A DNA stretch of 64,000 nucleotides from Scatomonas sp963928055 (GCA_963928055.1 CAWVDN010000002.1:310001-374000); one strand, 5' to 3'. Positions 43,156 to 52,475 are shown, counted from the first letter of the stretch. Numbers and translations are program-made. Notes: generated by a model from the sequence alone, not told the origin.

Positions 43156-44503
43156 ATCAAAACAGGAGGAACTGGCGGCGGATCTGGCCGGCGCCATCCG
43201 TATTCCCAGCGTCCTGACCCGGGACGACAGCGGCTATCCCTACGGCAGACCCGTTCATGACTGCCTGGTCTATATGCTGAATACCGCGGAAAAGCTGGGC
43301 TTTTCCGTCCACAACATGGACGAGCAGGCCGGCTGGTGCGAGTTCGGAGAGGGGCCGGAAATGGCCGCTGTGCTCTGCCATCTGGATGTGGTGCCGGAGG
43401 GGGAGGGCTGGACGGTGCCCCCCTATGAGGGGCGGATCACAGAGGGGCGGATCTACGGCCGGGGAGCCATGGATGACAAAGGCCCCGCCATGGCGGCCCT
43501 TTACGCTCTGTGGGCCCTGAAGGAATCCGGCGTCCCCCTGCGCCGGCGGATCCGGCTGATCTTCGGCCTCAACGAGGAAACCGGCAGCGAGGACATGAAG
43601 TATTATCTGAACCACGGCGGGGAAGTGCCGGTCATGGGCATTACCCCGGACGGGGAATATCCGGTCATCAACGGGGAAAAAGGCCTGGTGACCGCTGCTT
43701 ACACCAAAAAACTGAAAGCGGAGGGCGAAATCCGCCTGGCGGAGCTCTCCGGCGGAGAAGCTCCCAACATTGTTCCGGCCCATGCCCGGGCCCGTCTTCT
43801 CTGCGGAGAGCAGACCGCGGAAAAGATCCTGGCGCTTTCCCGGGAGAACATCCGCTGCACCCGGGAGGCCGACGGGGTCTCCATCCGGGCCGACGGGGTC
43901 AGCGCCCACGGAGGCACCCCCTGGGAGGGGACCAACGCCATCGGCCTTCTGATGCAGTTCCTGGATCAGCTGCCCCTGACCGGGGACCTGAAGGCGGCGG
44001 TCTCCCTGCTGGCGGAAAAGGTCGGCACGGAGTGGGACGGAAGGTCCCTGGGCGTCTCCATGGAGGATGCGGAGTCCGGCCCGCTGACACTGAATCTGGG
44101 ACAGATCAGCGGCAGCCCGGAGGAGATCTCCGTAAAACTGAACTACCGCTATCCGGTGACCAGAAGCTTTGAGGACTGCGGTCCCCGGATCCGGGAGATC
44201 TTTGAAAAAGCCGACTTCGCGGAGACAGATCTCCGTCACAAGCACAGCCTGTATATGAGCCCGGACAGCCCCCTGGTGCGGATGCTCCTGGATGTATACC
44301 GGCGCTGCACCGGCAGACAGGCGGAAGCCAAATGCATCGGCGGCGGCACCTACGCCAAGATGATGCCCAACACCCTGGCCTTCGGTCCCATCTTCCCCGG
44401 GGATGAGGTCCGGGAACACAAGCCCGATGAGTTCATGGAACTGAGCCGTCTTCTGGACAACGCGGAGATCCTGGCTCATGCTATGTATGAAATGGCAAAA
44501 TAA
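43133..44503 (+). CDS. M20-family dipeptidase (PepV-like)
   Basis: 456 residues. Zinc ligands and catalytic residues are visible: HLDVVP, GRGAMDDKG, NEETGSED, ITPDGEYP and REHKPDEF at the end. It hydrolyses dipeptides. It begins 23 nt inside the transglutaminase gene with AAGGAGG upstream and is followed 18 nt later by the dipeptide epimerase. Confidence 0.93.
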   Translation: MEFRRIIESKQEELAADLAGAIRIPSVLTRDDSGYPYGRPVHDCLVYMLNTAEKLGFSVHNMDEQAGWCEFGEGPEMAAVLCHLDVVPEGEGWTVPPYEGRITEGRIYGRGAMDDKGPAMAALYALWALKESGVPLRRRIRLIFGLNEETGSEDMKYYLNHGGEVPVMGITPDGEYPVINGEKGLVTAAYTKKLKAEGEIRLAELSGGEAPNIVPAHARARLLCGEQTAEKILALSRENIRCTREADGVSIRADGVSAHGGTPWEGTNAIGLLMQFLDQLPLTGDLKAAVSLLAEKVGTEWDGRSLGVSMEDAESGPLTLNLGQISGSPEEISVKLNYRYPVTRSFEDCGPRIREIFEKADFAETDLRHKHSLYMSPDSPLVRMLLDVYRRCTGRQAEAKCIGGGTYAKMMPNTLAFGPIFPGDEVREHKPDEFMELSRLLDNAEILAHAMYEMAK

Positions 44504-44521
44504 AAACAGGAGGAATCATAT

Positions 44522-45613
44522 ATGAAAATCACAGAAGTGAGACTGGGAACAGTTTCCATTCCCTTGCGCGTTCCCTTTAAAACAGCGGTCCGCTCCGTAT
44601 CCAGCGTGGAGGACGTGATCGTGGAAGTACACACCGATACCGGCGCAGTGGGCTACGGTGAAGCGCCGCCCACGGGAGCCGTCACCGGAGATACCACCGG
44701 AGCCATTGTAGGCGCTCTGCAGGATCACATCATCAAAACCATGGTAGGCCGGGAGGTGGATGATTTTGAAAATCTGATGCTGGCCCTGGACGGCTGCATC
44801 CTGAAAAACACCAGCGCCAAAGCCGCCATGGACATGGCGCTTTACGACCTGTACGGCCAGCTGTACAGCATCCCCGTGTATAAGCTTCTGGGAGGCAGCC
44901 GGAAACAGATCGTCACCGACATTACCATCAGCGTCAACGACCCGGAAGAAATGGCCCGGGACGCCGTCAACGCGGTGGAGCGGGGCTATGAGACCCTGAA
45001 GATTAAAGTCGGCTCCCATCCGGAGCTGGATGTGGCCCGGCTGCAGGCCATCCGCCAGGCCGTAGGCAGGGATGTGCAGATCCGCATCGACGCCAACCAG
45101 GGCTGGGAACCCAAGCAGGCCGTGCGTCTTCTGAACCAGATGCAGGAAAAGGGTCTGGACATTGAATTTGTGGAACAGCCTGTAAAGGCCTGGGATCTGG
45201 AAGGATTAAAATATGTCACCGAGCGCTCCTATGTGCCCGTTATGGCCGATGAAAGCGTCTGGTCCCCCAAGGACGCCATCCAGATCATGCAGATGGGAGC
45301 CGCGGACATGATCAATATCAAGCTGATGAAATGCGGCGGCCTTTACAACGCCCTGAAGATCGCTTCGGCGGCGGAAGTCTTCGGCGTGAAGTGTATGATC
45401 GGCTGTATGCTGGAAGCCAAGATCAGCGTCAACGCGGCGGTGCATCTGGCCTGCGCCAAACAGGTCATCGAAAAGATCGACCTGGACGGACCGGTGCTCT
45501 GCAGCGAGGATCCCATCCTGGGCGGCGCCGTATTCCAGGAAAAGCTCATCACCCTTCCGGACGATCCGGGCCTTGGCATCAAAGGCGTGGAAGGACTCAG
45601 GTATCTGGATTAA
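44522..45613 (+). CDS. L-Ala-D/L-Glu epimerase-type enolase-superfamily enzyme
   Basis: 363 residues of the muconate-lactonising subgroup. Acid/base lysine in TLKIKVG, metal ligands in IRIDANQGW, EFVEQPV and PVMADES, and second lysine in INIKLMKCGG. It matches dipeptide epimerases that turn L-Ala-D-Glu from murein into L-Ala-L-Glu, which a dipeptidase like the one upstream can split. Specificity is by family and context. AGGAGG precedes the start. Confidence 0.9.
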   Translation: MKITEVRLGTVSIPLRVPFKTAVRSVSSVEDVIVEVHTDTGAVGYGEAPPTGAVTGDTTGAIVGALQDHIIKTMVGREVDDFENLMLALDGCILKNTSAKAAMDMALYDLYGQLYSIPVYKLLGGSRKQIVTDITISVNDPEEMARDAVNAVERGYETLKIKVGSHPELDVARLQAIRQAVGRDVQIRIDANQGWEPKQAVRLLNQMQEKGLDIEFVEQPVKAWDLEGLKYVTERSYVPVMADESVWSPKDAIQIMQMGAADMINIKLMKCGGLYNALKIASAAEVFGVKCMIGCMLEAKISVNAAVHLACAKQVIEKIDLDGPVLCSEDPILGGAVFQEKLITLPDDPGLGIKGVEGLRYLD

Positions 45614-45625
45614 ACAGATCAGACC

Positions 45626-45666
45626 AAAGGAGGCACCTGCCCGTTTAGGGCCGTGCCTCCTTTTTT
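45626..45666 (+). terminator. Terminator of the peptide-salvage operon
   Basis: AAAGGAGGCAC and GTGCCTCCTTT form an 11-bp stem with 16-nt loop, followed by TTTTTT on the plus strand. It lies 10 bp from the convergent polyamine operon and may serve both. Confidence 0.82.
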
Positions 45667-45672
45667 ATTCTC

Positions 45673-46809
45673 TCAGGACAAACGGTTTTTAAAATCCTCA
45701 TATCCGAAAGTTTTCACGGTTTCCACCCTTCCGTCCCGGCGGCGGATGGCCAGGGCCGGCAGGGGCATACCGTTAAAGGTGTTGGTCTTTACCATGGTGT
45801 AGAGGGCCATATCCTCAAAGACCAGAGTGCTGCCCTCCCGGAGGGGGCTGTCAAAGGAATAGTCTCCGATCACGTCCCCGGCCAGACAGGTTGGGCCCCC
45901 CAGCCGGTAGGTATACGCTTTTTCCCCGGGTTCCCCGGCATCCTTCAGGGGCGGCCGGTAGGGCATCTCCAGCACGTCCGGCATATGGCAGGCGGCGGAG
46001 GCGTCCAGGATCGCGATCTCCATTCCCTTGTTTCTTACGATCTCCAGCACGTCCGTTACCAGATACCCGGCATTCAGCACCACCGCCTCCCCCGGCTCCA
46101 GATACACTTCCGTGCCGTAGGTGTCTTTTAAATGGCGGATCAGGCGGATCAGCCGTTCCCGGTCGTAGTCCTCCCGGGTAATGTGGTGTCCCCCGCCCAG
46201 GTTCAGCCAGCGTTTTCCCGCAAAGTATTTCCCGAATTTTTCTTCCGCTGCCCGAAGGGTCACTTCCAGGGCGTCGGAATTCTGCTCACAGAGGGTGTGC
46301 ATGTGAAAGCCGTCCAGCATAGGCAGCAGGCTCTCTTCCAGTTCTTCCAGGGTGGTCCCCAGCCGAGAACCGGGAGCGCAGGGATCGTAGATGGCGTGTC
46401 CCTCCTGGGTGGAGCATTCCGGGTTCAGCCGCAGGCCGATGGATTTTCCCGCAGCCTTTGCCCGCTCCCCGAATTTTTTTACCTGCCCCGGGCTGTTGAA
46501 GACCAGATGGTCCGCGTACTTCAGAATTTCTTCGAATTCATCTCTCCGGTAAGCCGGTGAAAACACATGGGTCTCCCCGCCGAACTCCTCCGCCCCCAGC
46601 CTGGCCTCGTAGAGGCCGCTGGCGGCAGTTCCCGCCAGACACTTCCGGATCAGAGGATACACGGAAAACATGGAGAAGGCTTTCTGGGCCAGCAGGATCT
46701 TACAGCCGGCCCTGTCGCTGACCTCCTTTAAAATCTCCAGGTTGCGGAGGAGTTTTTCCTCCTCCAGCAGAAAGTAAGGGGTGCGCGCGCCGGCGCTTCT
46801 GCCTCCCAT
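45673..46809 (-). CDS. nspC: Carboxynorspermidine/carboxyspermidine decarboxylase
   Basis: 378 residues of the alanine-racemase-fold, PLP-dependent group: PLP lysine in KILLAQKAFSMF, LNLGGGHHIT for phosphate binding, and CEQNSDAL, YLEPGEAVV at the active site. It decarboxylates carboxy(nor)spermidine to (nor)spermidine. The start at 46809 overlaps the dehydrogenase stop (TGATG), whereas upstream starts lack support. Last gene of the polyamine operon. Confidence 0.92.
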   Translation of the reverse strand: MGGRSAGARTPYFLLEEEKLLRNLEILKEVSDRAGCKILLAQKAFSMFSVYPLIRKCLAGTAASGLYEARLGAEEFGGETHVFSPAYRRDEFEEILKYADHLVFNSPGQVKKFGERAKAAGKSIGLRLNPECSTQEGHAIYDPCAPGSRLGTTLEELEESLLPMLDGFHMHTLCEQNSDALEVTLRAAEEKFGKYFAGKRWLNLGGGHHITREDYDRERLIRLIRHLKDTYGTEVYLEPGEAVVLNAGYLVTDVLEIVRNKGMEIAILDASAACHMPDVLEMPYRPPLKDAGEPGEKAYTYRLGGPTCLAGDVIGDYSFDSPLREGSTLVFEDMALYTMVKTNTFNGMPLPALAIRRRDGRVETVKTFGYEDFKNRLS

Positions 46810-48011
46810 CAGTCCACCAGGACCGGATGGAAGTTTTCCTGCCAGGGCAGGCCCCACTTGTTCAGCGCCTCCATGAAGGGATCCGGATCGAACTCCTCGA
46901 TATTGTGGACCCCGGGCTTGTTCCAGGTGCCGGTCATCAGCATCATGGCGCCGATCATGGCGGGCACGCCGGTGGTGTAGGCCACCGCCTGGGAACCTAC
47001 TTCTTTATAGCATTCCTCATGGTCGCAGACATTGTACAGGTAGTAATCCTTGGGCTGGCCGTCTTTAACGCCCCGGAAGATGCAGCCGATGTTGGTCTTG
47101 CCCTTGGTTCTGGGTCCCAGGGAAGCCGGATCCGGCAGCACAGCTTTCAGGAACTGCAGGGGAACGATCTCCTTTCCTTCAAAGAGAATGGGCTTAATAG
47201 AAGTCATGCCTACATTCTCCAGGCATTTCAGATGGGTCAGATAACTCTGGCCGAAGGTCATGAAAAAGCGGATGCGCTTGATCCCGGGGATATTCAGGGC
47301 CAGACTCTCGATCTCCTCATGGTGGAGCAGGTACATGTCCTTCTCTCCCACCTGGTCAAAATTGTAGACCCTCTTGATCTCCATGGGTTTGGTCTCCACC
47401 CAGTGGCCGTCCTCCCAGTAGGAGCCGTTGGCGGACACCTCCCGGATGTTGATCTCCGGATTGAAGTTGGTGGCGAAGGGATAGCCGTGATCGCCGCCGT
47501 TGCAGTCCAGGATATCAATGTAATGGATCTCGTCAAACTGATGCTTCAGGGCATAGGCGGAAAATACGCCGGTAACCCCGGGATCGAAGCCGCTGCCCAG
47601 CAGAGCGGTAATGCCGGCCTGCTCAAAGCGCTCCCGGTAGGCCCACTGCCAGCTGTACTCAAATTTTGCCGTGTCCTCCGGCTCGTAGTTGGCGGTATCC
47701 ACATAATTGGTTTTCGTAGCCAGGCAGGCGTCCATAATGGTCAGATCCTGGTAGGGCAGGGCCAGATTCAGCACCACGTCCGGCTTCTGCTCTTCGATCA
47801 GGGCGATGAGCTCCTCCACCTTGTCCGCGTCCACCTGGCGGGTGGTGATCTTCGTTTTGGTGGTCCCCTCCAGTTTCTCCTTCAGAGCGTCGCATTTGGA
47901 TTTGGTGCGGCTGGCAATGCAGACCTCCTGAAACACCTCACTGTTCTGACAGCATTTGTGGATGGCTACAGAGGCCACTCCGCCGCAGCCGATAACTAAC
48001 ACTTTTCCCAT
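46809..48011 (-). CDS. Carboxynorspermidine/carboxyspermidine dehydrogenase (saccharopine dehydrogenase family)
   Basis: 400 residues: Rossmann NADPH site VLVIGCGGVASVAIHKC, then ASRTKSKCDAL and the conserved GSGFDPGVTGVFSAYALKHQ. It condenses L-aspartate semialdehyde with putrescine or diaminopropane and reduces the product. GAAAGGAG precedes ATG 48011. It is directly followed by its decarboxylase. Confidence 0.92.
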   Translation of the reverse strand: MGKVLVIGCGGVASVAIHKCCQNSEVFQEVCIASRTKSKCDALKEKLEGTTKTKITTRQVDADKVEELIALIEEQKPDVVLNLALPYQDLTIMDACLATKTNYVDTANYEPEDTAKFEYSWQWAYRERFEQAGITALLGSGFDPGVTGVFSAYALKHQFDEIHYIDILDCNGGDHGYPFATNFNPEINIREVSANGSYWEDGHWVETKPMEIKRVYNFDQVGEKDMYLLHHEEIESLALNIPGIKRIRFFMTFGQSYLTHLKCLENVGMTSIKPILFEGKEIVPLQFLKAVLPDPASLGPRTKGKTNIGCIFRGVKDGQPKDYYLYNVCDHEECYKEVGSQAVAYTTGVPAMIGAMMLMTGTWNKPGVHNIEEFDPDPFMEALNKWGLPWQENFHPVLVD

Positions 48012-48014
48012 GGT

Positions 48015-48878
48015 TTATTCTCCTTTCTTCTGCAGGGCGATCAGCATTTCTCTTACAATTTTACAGGCAGCCGCCGTGGAGATCCCCGAAGGATCGTAGG
48101 GCGGGCTTAATTCGTTTACATCGCAGGCCGCCACATCCGCCTTCCGGCAGACCAGCTCCGCGGCCTTCCGCAGTTCCTCAAAAGAAACTCCGCCCGGCTC
48201 CGGGGTTCCCGTTCCCGGAAATACCGAGGGATCCAGCACATCCAGATCCAGGGTGAAATACACCGGTTTCCCTTTCAGGCGGTCCAGGGTTTCCTCCAGA
48301 CCTTCAAAATCAAATTTCCGGGTCTCCACATGGTCCTTTCCCCAGCGGAATTCCTCCCGGTCTCCGGAACGGATGCCGAACTGATGGATCCTGCCGTCTC
48401 CGGTCAGCTCCCAGCACCGGCGAAGAACGCAGGCGTGGGACAGCTCCACACCCAGATACTCCTGCCGCAGATCCGCGTGGGCGTCAAAATGGAGGATGTG
48501 GATGTCAGGATATTTTTTCACCGCCGCCCGGAAGGCTCCCAGGGTCACCAGGTGCTCGCCTCCCAGCAGAAAAGGAAGCTTTCCGGCGGAGAGGATCTCC
48601 TCCTCCATAGCCTGGATCGCCGCCAGGGCCTTTTCCGCATTTCCAATGGGCAGTTCCAGATCCCCGCAGTCCAGAACCCGGCCATCCAGCAGGTCCCCGT
48701 CCTGATAGGGACTGTAACTTTCAATTCCGTAGGATTCCCGGCGGATGGCGCCGCTGCCGAAGCGGGTCCCCGGCCGGTAGGAAGTGGTACCGTCAAAGGG
48801 CGCCCCGAAAAGGACGATCTTCGCCTCCTGGGCATCCGCGGTACATTCCAGAAATGTTTCCGTATATTTATTCAACAT
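48015..48878 (-). CDS. speB: Agmatinase
   Basis: 287 residues of the ureohydrolase family with the two-manganese ligands GGEHLVTLG, LHFDAHADLR, and LDLDVLDPS. It splits agmatine, made by the arginine decarboxylase of the same operon, into putrescine and urea. It overlaps speE by 11 nt. Confidence 0.92.
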   Translation of the reverse strand: MLNKYTETFLECTADAQEAKIVLFGAPFDGTTSYRPGTRFGSGAIRRESYGIESYSPYQDGDLLDGRVLDCGDLELPIGNAEKALAAIQAMEEEILSAGKLPFLLGGEHLVTLGAFRAAVKKYPDIHILHFDAHADLRQEYLGVELSHACVLRRCWELTGDGRIHQFGIRSGDREEFRWGKDHVETRKFDFEGLEETLDRLKGKPVYFTLDLDVLDPSVFPGTGTPEPGGVSFEELRKAAELVCRKADVAACDVNELSPPYDPSGISTAAACKIVREMLIALQKKGE

Positions 48879-49719
48879 CTTTTAACAGCCTTTCCACGTA
48901 CGCCGGGATATAGAAAGCTCCCTTGTGCAGCGTCGTCGTATAGTATTTGCAGGACAGTCCCCGGAGATTCCAGCGGGTCTCGTCCAGATCCCGCAGGGGA
49001 TGGTATTTCTTGGAGGCAAAGCCAAAAAGCCAGTGTCCCGAAGGGTAGGTGGGAATGTGAGCCTGGTAGATCTTGCTGATTGGGAAAGATTCCACGATCA
49101 GCTTGTGCATGCTCTGGCAGGCCGCCGCGTCCTCGGCATAGAAGGGACTCTCGTGCTGATTGATCATGATGCCGTCGTCCTTCAGGGCCTTAAAGCAGTT
49201 CCCGTAAAACTCCCGGGTGAACAGCCCTTCCCCGGGGCCGAAGGGATCCGTGGAATCCACCAGGATCAGGTCGTACTCGTCCTCGCAGGAACGGATATAT
49301 TTCAGCCCGTCCTCGTAATGGATGTGTACCCTGGGATCGTCCAGCCGGCAGGCGGTCTGGGGCAGATATTTCCGGCACACTTCCACCACCAGTTCATCGA
49401 TCTCCACCAGATCGATGTCCTCGATCTCCGGGTACCGCACCAGCTCCCGGATCACACCTCCGTCCCCGGCGCCGATAACCAGCACCCGCTTTACCTTGGG
49501 GTGCACCGCCAGGGGCACGTGGGTGATCATCTCATGATAGATAAACTCGTCCCGCTCCGTCAGCATCATATAGCCGTCCAGAGTGAGAAATCTTCCGAAT
49601 TCCGGGGACTCAAACACATCGATCCGCTGGAACTCGCTCTGGCCGCTGTACAGCTGCCGCTCCACCCGGATGGAAAATTTCACGTTGGGGGTCTGCATTT
49701 CCGAAAACCAAAGCTGCAT
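48868..49719 (-). CDS. speE: Spermidine synthase (aminopropyltransferase)
   Basis: 283 residues: N-terminal beta region, then VLVIGAGDGGVIRELVRY (dcSAM site), DLVEIDELVVEVC and catalytic LVDSTDPFGPGEGLF. It transfers aminopropyl from decarboxylated S-adenosylmethionine to putrescine. AAGGAGG precedes ATG 49719. Confidence 0.95.
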   Translation of the reverse strand: MQLWFSEMQTPNVKFSIRVERQLYSGQSEFQRIDVFESPEFGRFLTLDGYMMLTERDEFIYHEMITHVPLAVHPKVKRVLVIGAGDGGVIRELVRYPEIEDIDLVEIDELVVEVCRKYLPQTACRLDDPRVHIHYEDGLKYIRSCEDEYDLILVDSTDPFGPGEGLFTREFYGNCFKALKDDGIMINQHESPFYAEDAAACQSMHKLIVESFPISKIYQAHIPTYPSGHWLFGFASKKYHPLRDLDETRWNLRGLSCKYYTTTLHKGAFYIPAYVERLLKDVE

Positions 49720-49722
49720 GTC

Positions 49723-51177
49723 TCACACCTCCTTGAGTACGTTTAAGTTCAAAACCTCCGGATCCTCCGTGCCCGTCAGGGAGCAGCCCTTTTCCCGGGC
49801 GTAGCGGATATAATCCAGGATGGTATCCGTGATCTCCTCCCCGGGAGCCAGAATGGGGATCCCCGGGGGATAGCACATAACAAACTCGCTGCACACCCTG
49901 CCGCAGGTCTTCTCCATGGGCAGGGATTCTTTTTCCGCGTAAAAGGCTTTCTGGGGGGAAGCCACCACCTTGGGATCAATGTATTCCTGGGTAAAAAGAT
50001 CCGTCTTTTCCCGGCGGAACCGGCGGCGGATCTCCGAAAGAGCTCCCACCAGCCGTTCAATGTCCCGGGGGCGGTCCCCGATGGACAGGTAAGCCAGGAT
50101 GTTTCCCAGATCCCCGAATTCGATCTGTATATTGTAGTCGTCCCGGAGCAGATCGTAGACCTCAATGCCTGCCAGACCAATGTCCAGGGTATTCACCGAC
50201 AGCTTGGTCACGTCGAAATCGTAGATGCTGTCCCCGTCGCAGAGCTCCCGGGAATAGGCGTAGTAGCCGCCGATGCGGTTGATCTCCTCCCGGGCGTACT
50301 CCGCCAGCCGCACCACCTGGGCAAAGGTTTCCCTTCCACGCAGGGCCAGATTCCTTCTGGAAATATCCAGACTGGAGAGCAGCAGGTAAGAGGCGCTGGT
50401 GGTCTGGGTCAGATTGATGATCTGGCGCACATGGCCCTCGGCCATGGCCGGCCCTGCCAGCAGCAGGGAACTCTGGGTCAGGCTTCCGCCGGATTTATGC
50501 ATGGACACCGAGGCCATATCCGCCCCGGCGGCCATGGCTGACACCGGCAGATCCTCCCCGAAATAAAAATGGGTGCCGTGGGCCTCGTCGGCAATGCAGA
50601 GCATGCCGTGGCTGTGGGCGATCCTCACGATCTCCCGGAGATTGGAACAGATCCCGTAGTAGGTGGGGTTGTTCACCAGAATGGCTTTGGCGTCCGGGTT
50701 CTCCCGGACCGCCCGCTCCACTGCTTCCACCTTCATGCCCAGAGGGATCCCCAGGCGGCGGTTCATCTCCGGGTTCACATACACCGGCACCGCTCCGCAG
50801 AGGATCAGGGCTCCCACCACGCTCCGGTGCACGTTCCGGGGCAGGATGATCTTCTCTCCCCGCTTCACCACGGAAAGGATCATGCTCTGCACCGCGGAGG
50901 TGGTTCCTCCCACCATAAGAAAAGCGTGGGCCGCTCCGAACGCCTCCGCCGCCAGCTCCTCCGCCTCCCGGATCACCGACACCGGATGGCAGAGGTTGTC
51001 CAGGGGCTTCATGGAGTTCACATCCATACCCACGCATTTTTCTCCCAGAAGCTCCCGAAGCTCCGGGTTGCCCTTGCCCCGTTTATGTCCCGGCACGTCA
51101 AAGGGCACCACCCTCTTTTTTGAAAAATCCCGCAGGGCCTCGTAGATGGGGGCCCGCTCCTGATCTAATTCTCTCAT
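49723..51177 (-). CDS. speA: Arginine (Orn/Lys/Arg) decarboxylase, short fold-I type
   Basis: 484 residues, the Bacillus-type length without the wing domain. Start region VPFDVPGHKRGKG, PLP site CIADEAHGTHF and PLP lysine in SVSMHKSGGSLTQSS, with the C-terminal domain CYPPGIPILAPGE. The agmatinase in the same operon argues for arginine as substrate. Confidence 0.92.
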   Translation of the reverse strand: MRELDQERAPIYEALRDFSKKRVVPFDVPGHKRGKGNPELRELLGEKCVGMDVNSMKPLDNLCHPVSVIREAEELAAEAFGAAHAFLMVGGTTSAVQSMILSVVKRGEKIILPRNVHRSVVGALILCGAVPVYVNPEMNRRLGIPLGMKVEAVERAVRENPDAKAILVNNPTYYGICSNLREIVRIAHSHGMLCIADEAHGTHFYFGEDLPVSAMAAGADMASVSMHKSGGSLTQSSLLLAGPAMAEGHVRQIINLTQTTSASYLLLSSLDISRRNLALRGRETFAQVVRLAEYAREEINRIGGYYAYSRELCDGDSIYDFDVTKLSVNTLDIGLAGIEVYDLLRDDYNIQIEFGDLGNILAYLSIGDRPRDIERLVGALSEIRRRFRREKTDLFTQEYIDPKVVASPQKAFYAEKESLPMEKTCGRVCSEFVMCYPPGIPILAPGEEITDTILDYIRYAREKGCSLTGTEDPEVLNLNVLKEV

Positions 51178-51183
51178 TCTGTC

Positions 51184-51951
51184 TCATTCTCCTGAATAAA
51201 CGTTGCGGCCGCTGAAGATCTCGATCATCTCCCGCCGCAGATTATCCGTGATCTCCAGCCTTACCCGGGGCGGAAGCTCGTAGACATCCGTCTTGAACAG
51301 GTAATTCTGAAGATTGATATCCTTCACCAGCATTTTGGTGTGATAGATATTGGCGTCGTATATATTGATATCCACGGCGTCGTACCGCCGCAGAGTCTCC
51401 TGGCAGATGTAGTCCTGAATGGACCGGATGGGATGGTCCATAAAGACCTTTTTCCCGTCCAGGTTCCTGGTAAAGCCCCGGACCCGGTAGTCCATGGTGA
51501 TGATGTCCGAGTCAAAAGAGCCGATGAGGTAATCCAGGGTGGACAGGGGGGTGATCTCCCCGCAGGTGGCCACATCGATATCCACCCGGAAGGTTGCCAG
51601 ACAGGTCTCCGGATGGTATTCCGGATAGGTGTGCACCGTCACATGGCTCTTGTCCAGATGGGCCAGCTGGGTCTCCCCGCAGGGCACCATGGTCTCCTCG
51701 GCAATGAGAATGGTCACCGAGGCCCCCTGAGGATCGTAATCCTGGCTGGCAATGTTCAGCACCGTGGCCCCGATCATATCCGTCAGATTGGTGAGGATAT
51801 TGGTGAGCCGCTTGGAATTATACTGCTCGTCGATATAGGCGATATAATCCTTCTGCTCCCTGGGCGTCTTGGCGTAGCAGACATCGTAGATATTAAAGCT
51901 CAGAGATTTAGTCAGGTTGTTGAACCCGTACAGCTTTAATTTTTCTCCCAT
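51184..51951 (-). CDS. speD: S-adenosylmethionine decarboxylase proenzyme
   Basis: 255 residues, the longer E. coli-like class. Self-cleavage is expected at LDKSHVTVHTYPE, where the Ser becomes the pyruvoyl group; other conserved parts are TCLATFRVDIDVATCGEITP and DYRVRGFTRN. It supplies decarboxylated SAM for SpeE. First gene of the operon, behind a leader of about 490 nt with terminator. Confidence 0.94.
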   Translation of the reverse strand: MGEKLKLYGFNNLTKSLSFNIYDVCYAKTPREQKDYIAYIDEQYNSKRLTNILTNLTDMIGATVLNIASQDYDPQGASVTILIAEETMVPCGETQLAHLDKSHVTVHTYPEYHPETCLATFRVDIDVATCGEITPLSTLDYLIGSFDSDIITMDYRVRGFTRNLDGKKVFMDHPIRSIQDYICQETLRRYDAVDINIYDANIYHTKMLVKDINLQNYLFKTDVYELPPRVRLEITDNLRREMIEIFSGRNVYSGE

Positions 51952-52440
51952 CTCGTATCCTCCTCACAACGGCCGGGGGTTGCTTTGCTCCCCGCCGGTT
52001 TTACGGCAGATGCCTGCCGGGCGCATGGCGCGGAAAAAGCCGGGCAATCCGCTGATACAGCACATTACCCGGCCTGAATATTCTCTGCCCGGACATTTTC
52101 CCGGACCGGATCCTTTCAGAATCCGGCTCCTCATATCCTGTCCGTCTTTTCGATTCATTCGGAATAGCAGAAATCAGAGTCTCTAGTAAAGGCCGCAGCA
52201 GAAACGCTGTACCCGCAAATATTACTTTCACTACTCTTATTGACCGTTTCACAAGTTGATGTGCGCATGATATGCGGCGGTTATAAAGTAACCAACTTAT
52301 AAAATTTGAGCTTCTAACTCAATCAATAAGGCGGCGGCGCCGCCAATCGGCAGTTGACCCGGCTGTCCGTATGGCCTTTAACCCCAAAGGGTGGTCAAAA
52401 ATATTTGCATGGAAACTCTGTTTTGCCAAACTTCCATAAC
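51952..52440 (-). promoter_or_regulatory. Structured 490-nt leader of the polyamine operon, candidate riboregulator
   Basis: From the promoter 52447-52475 to speD there is no gene except a 10-codon frame (MQIFLTTLWG, 52378-52410). The leader folds into several local stems: ATGGAA/TTCCAT, GCCATACGG/CCGATTGGC, TTGAG/CTCAA and GGTTA/TAACC, plus a GC box GGCGGCGCCGCC. It ends in a true terminator (52034-52073). An upstream CCGGGCA (52086-52092) can pair with the terminator's right arm. I recognise no known riboswitch class. Confidence 0.6.
52034..52073 (-). terminator. Attenuator terminator in the speD leader
   Basis: Minus strand GCCGGGTAA (52065-52073) and TTGCCCGGC (52039-52047), one G-U pair, 17-nt loop, followed by TTTTT (52034-52038). 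It is 83 nt upstream of the speD start, so it must be read through for operon expression. Confidence 0.72.
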
Positions 52441-52446
52441 GGTTTT

Positions 52447-52475
52447 ATCATATACAATTTTAGAGGGTTTGTCAA
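52447..52475 (-). promoter_or_regulatory. Promoter of the polyamine operon
   Basis: Minus strand TTGACA (52470-52475), 17 bp, TATGAT (52447-52452). Confidence 0.82.

Noticed and set aside
52001..52252. 83-codon frame with a hydrophobic start in the speD leader
   Set aside because: GTG start without ribosome site and a basic, proline-rich tail; it overlaps the terminator stem. A structured leader explains the sequence better, though a regulatory peptide is not excluded.
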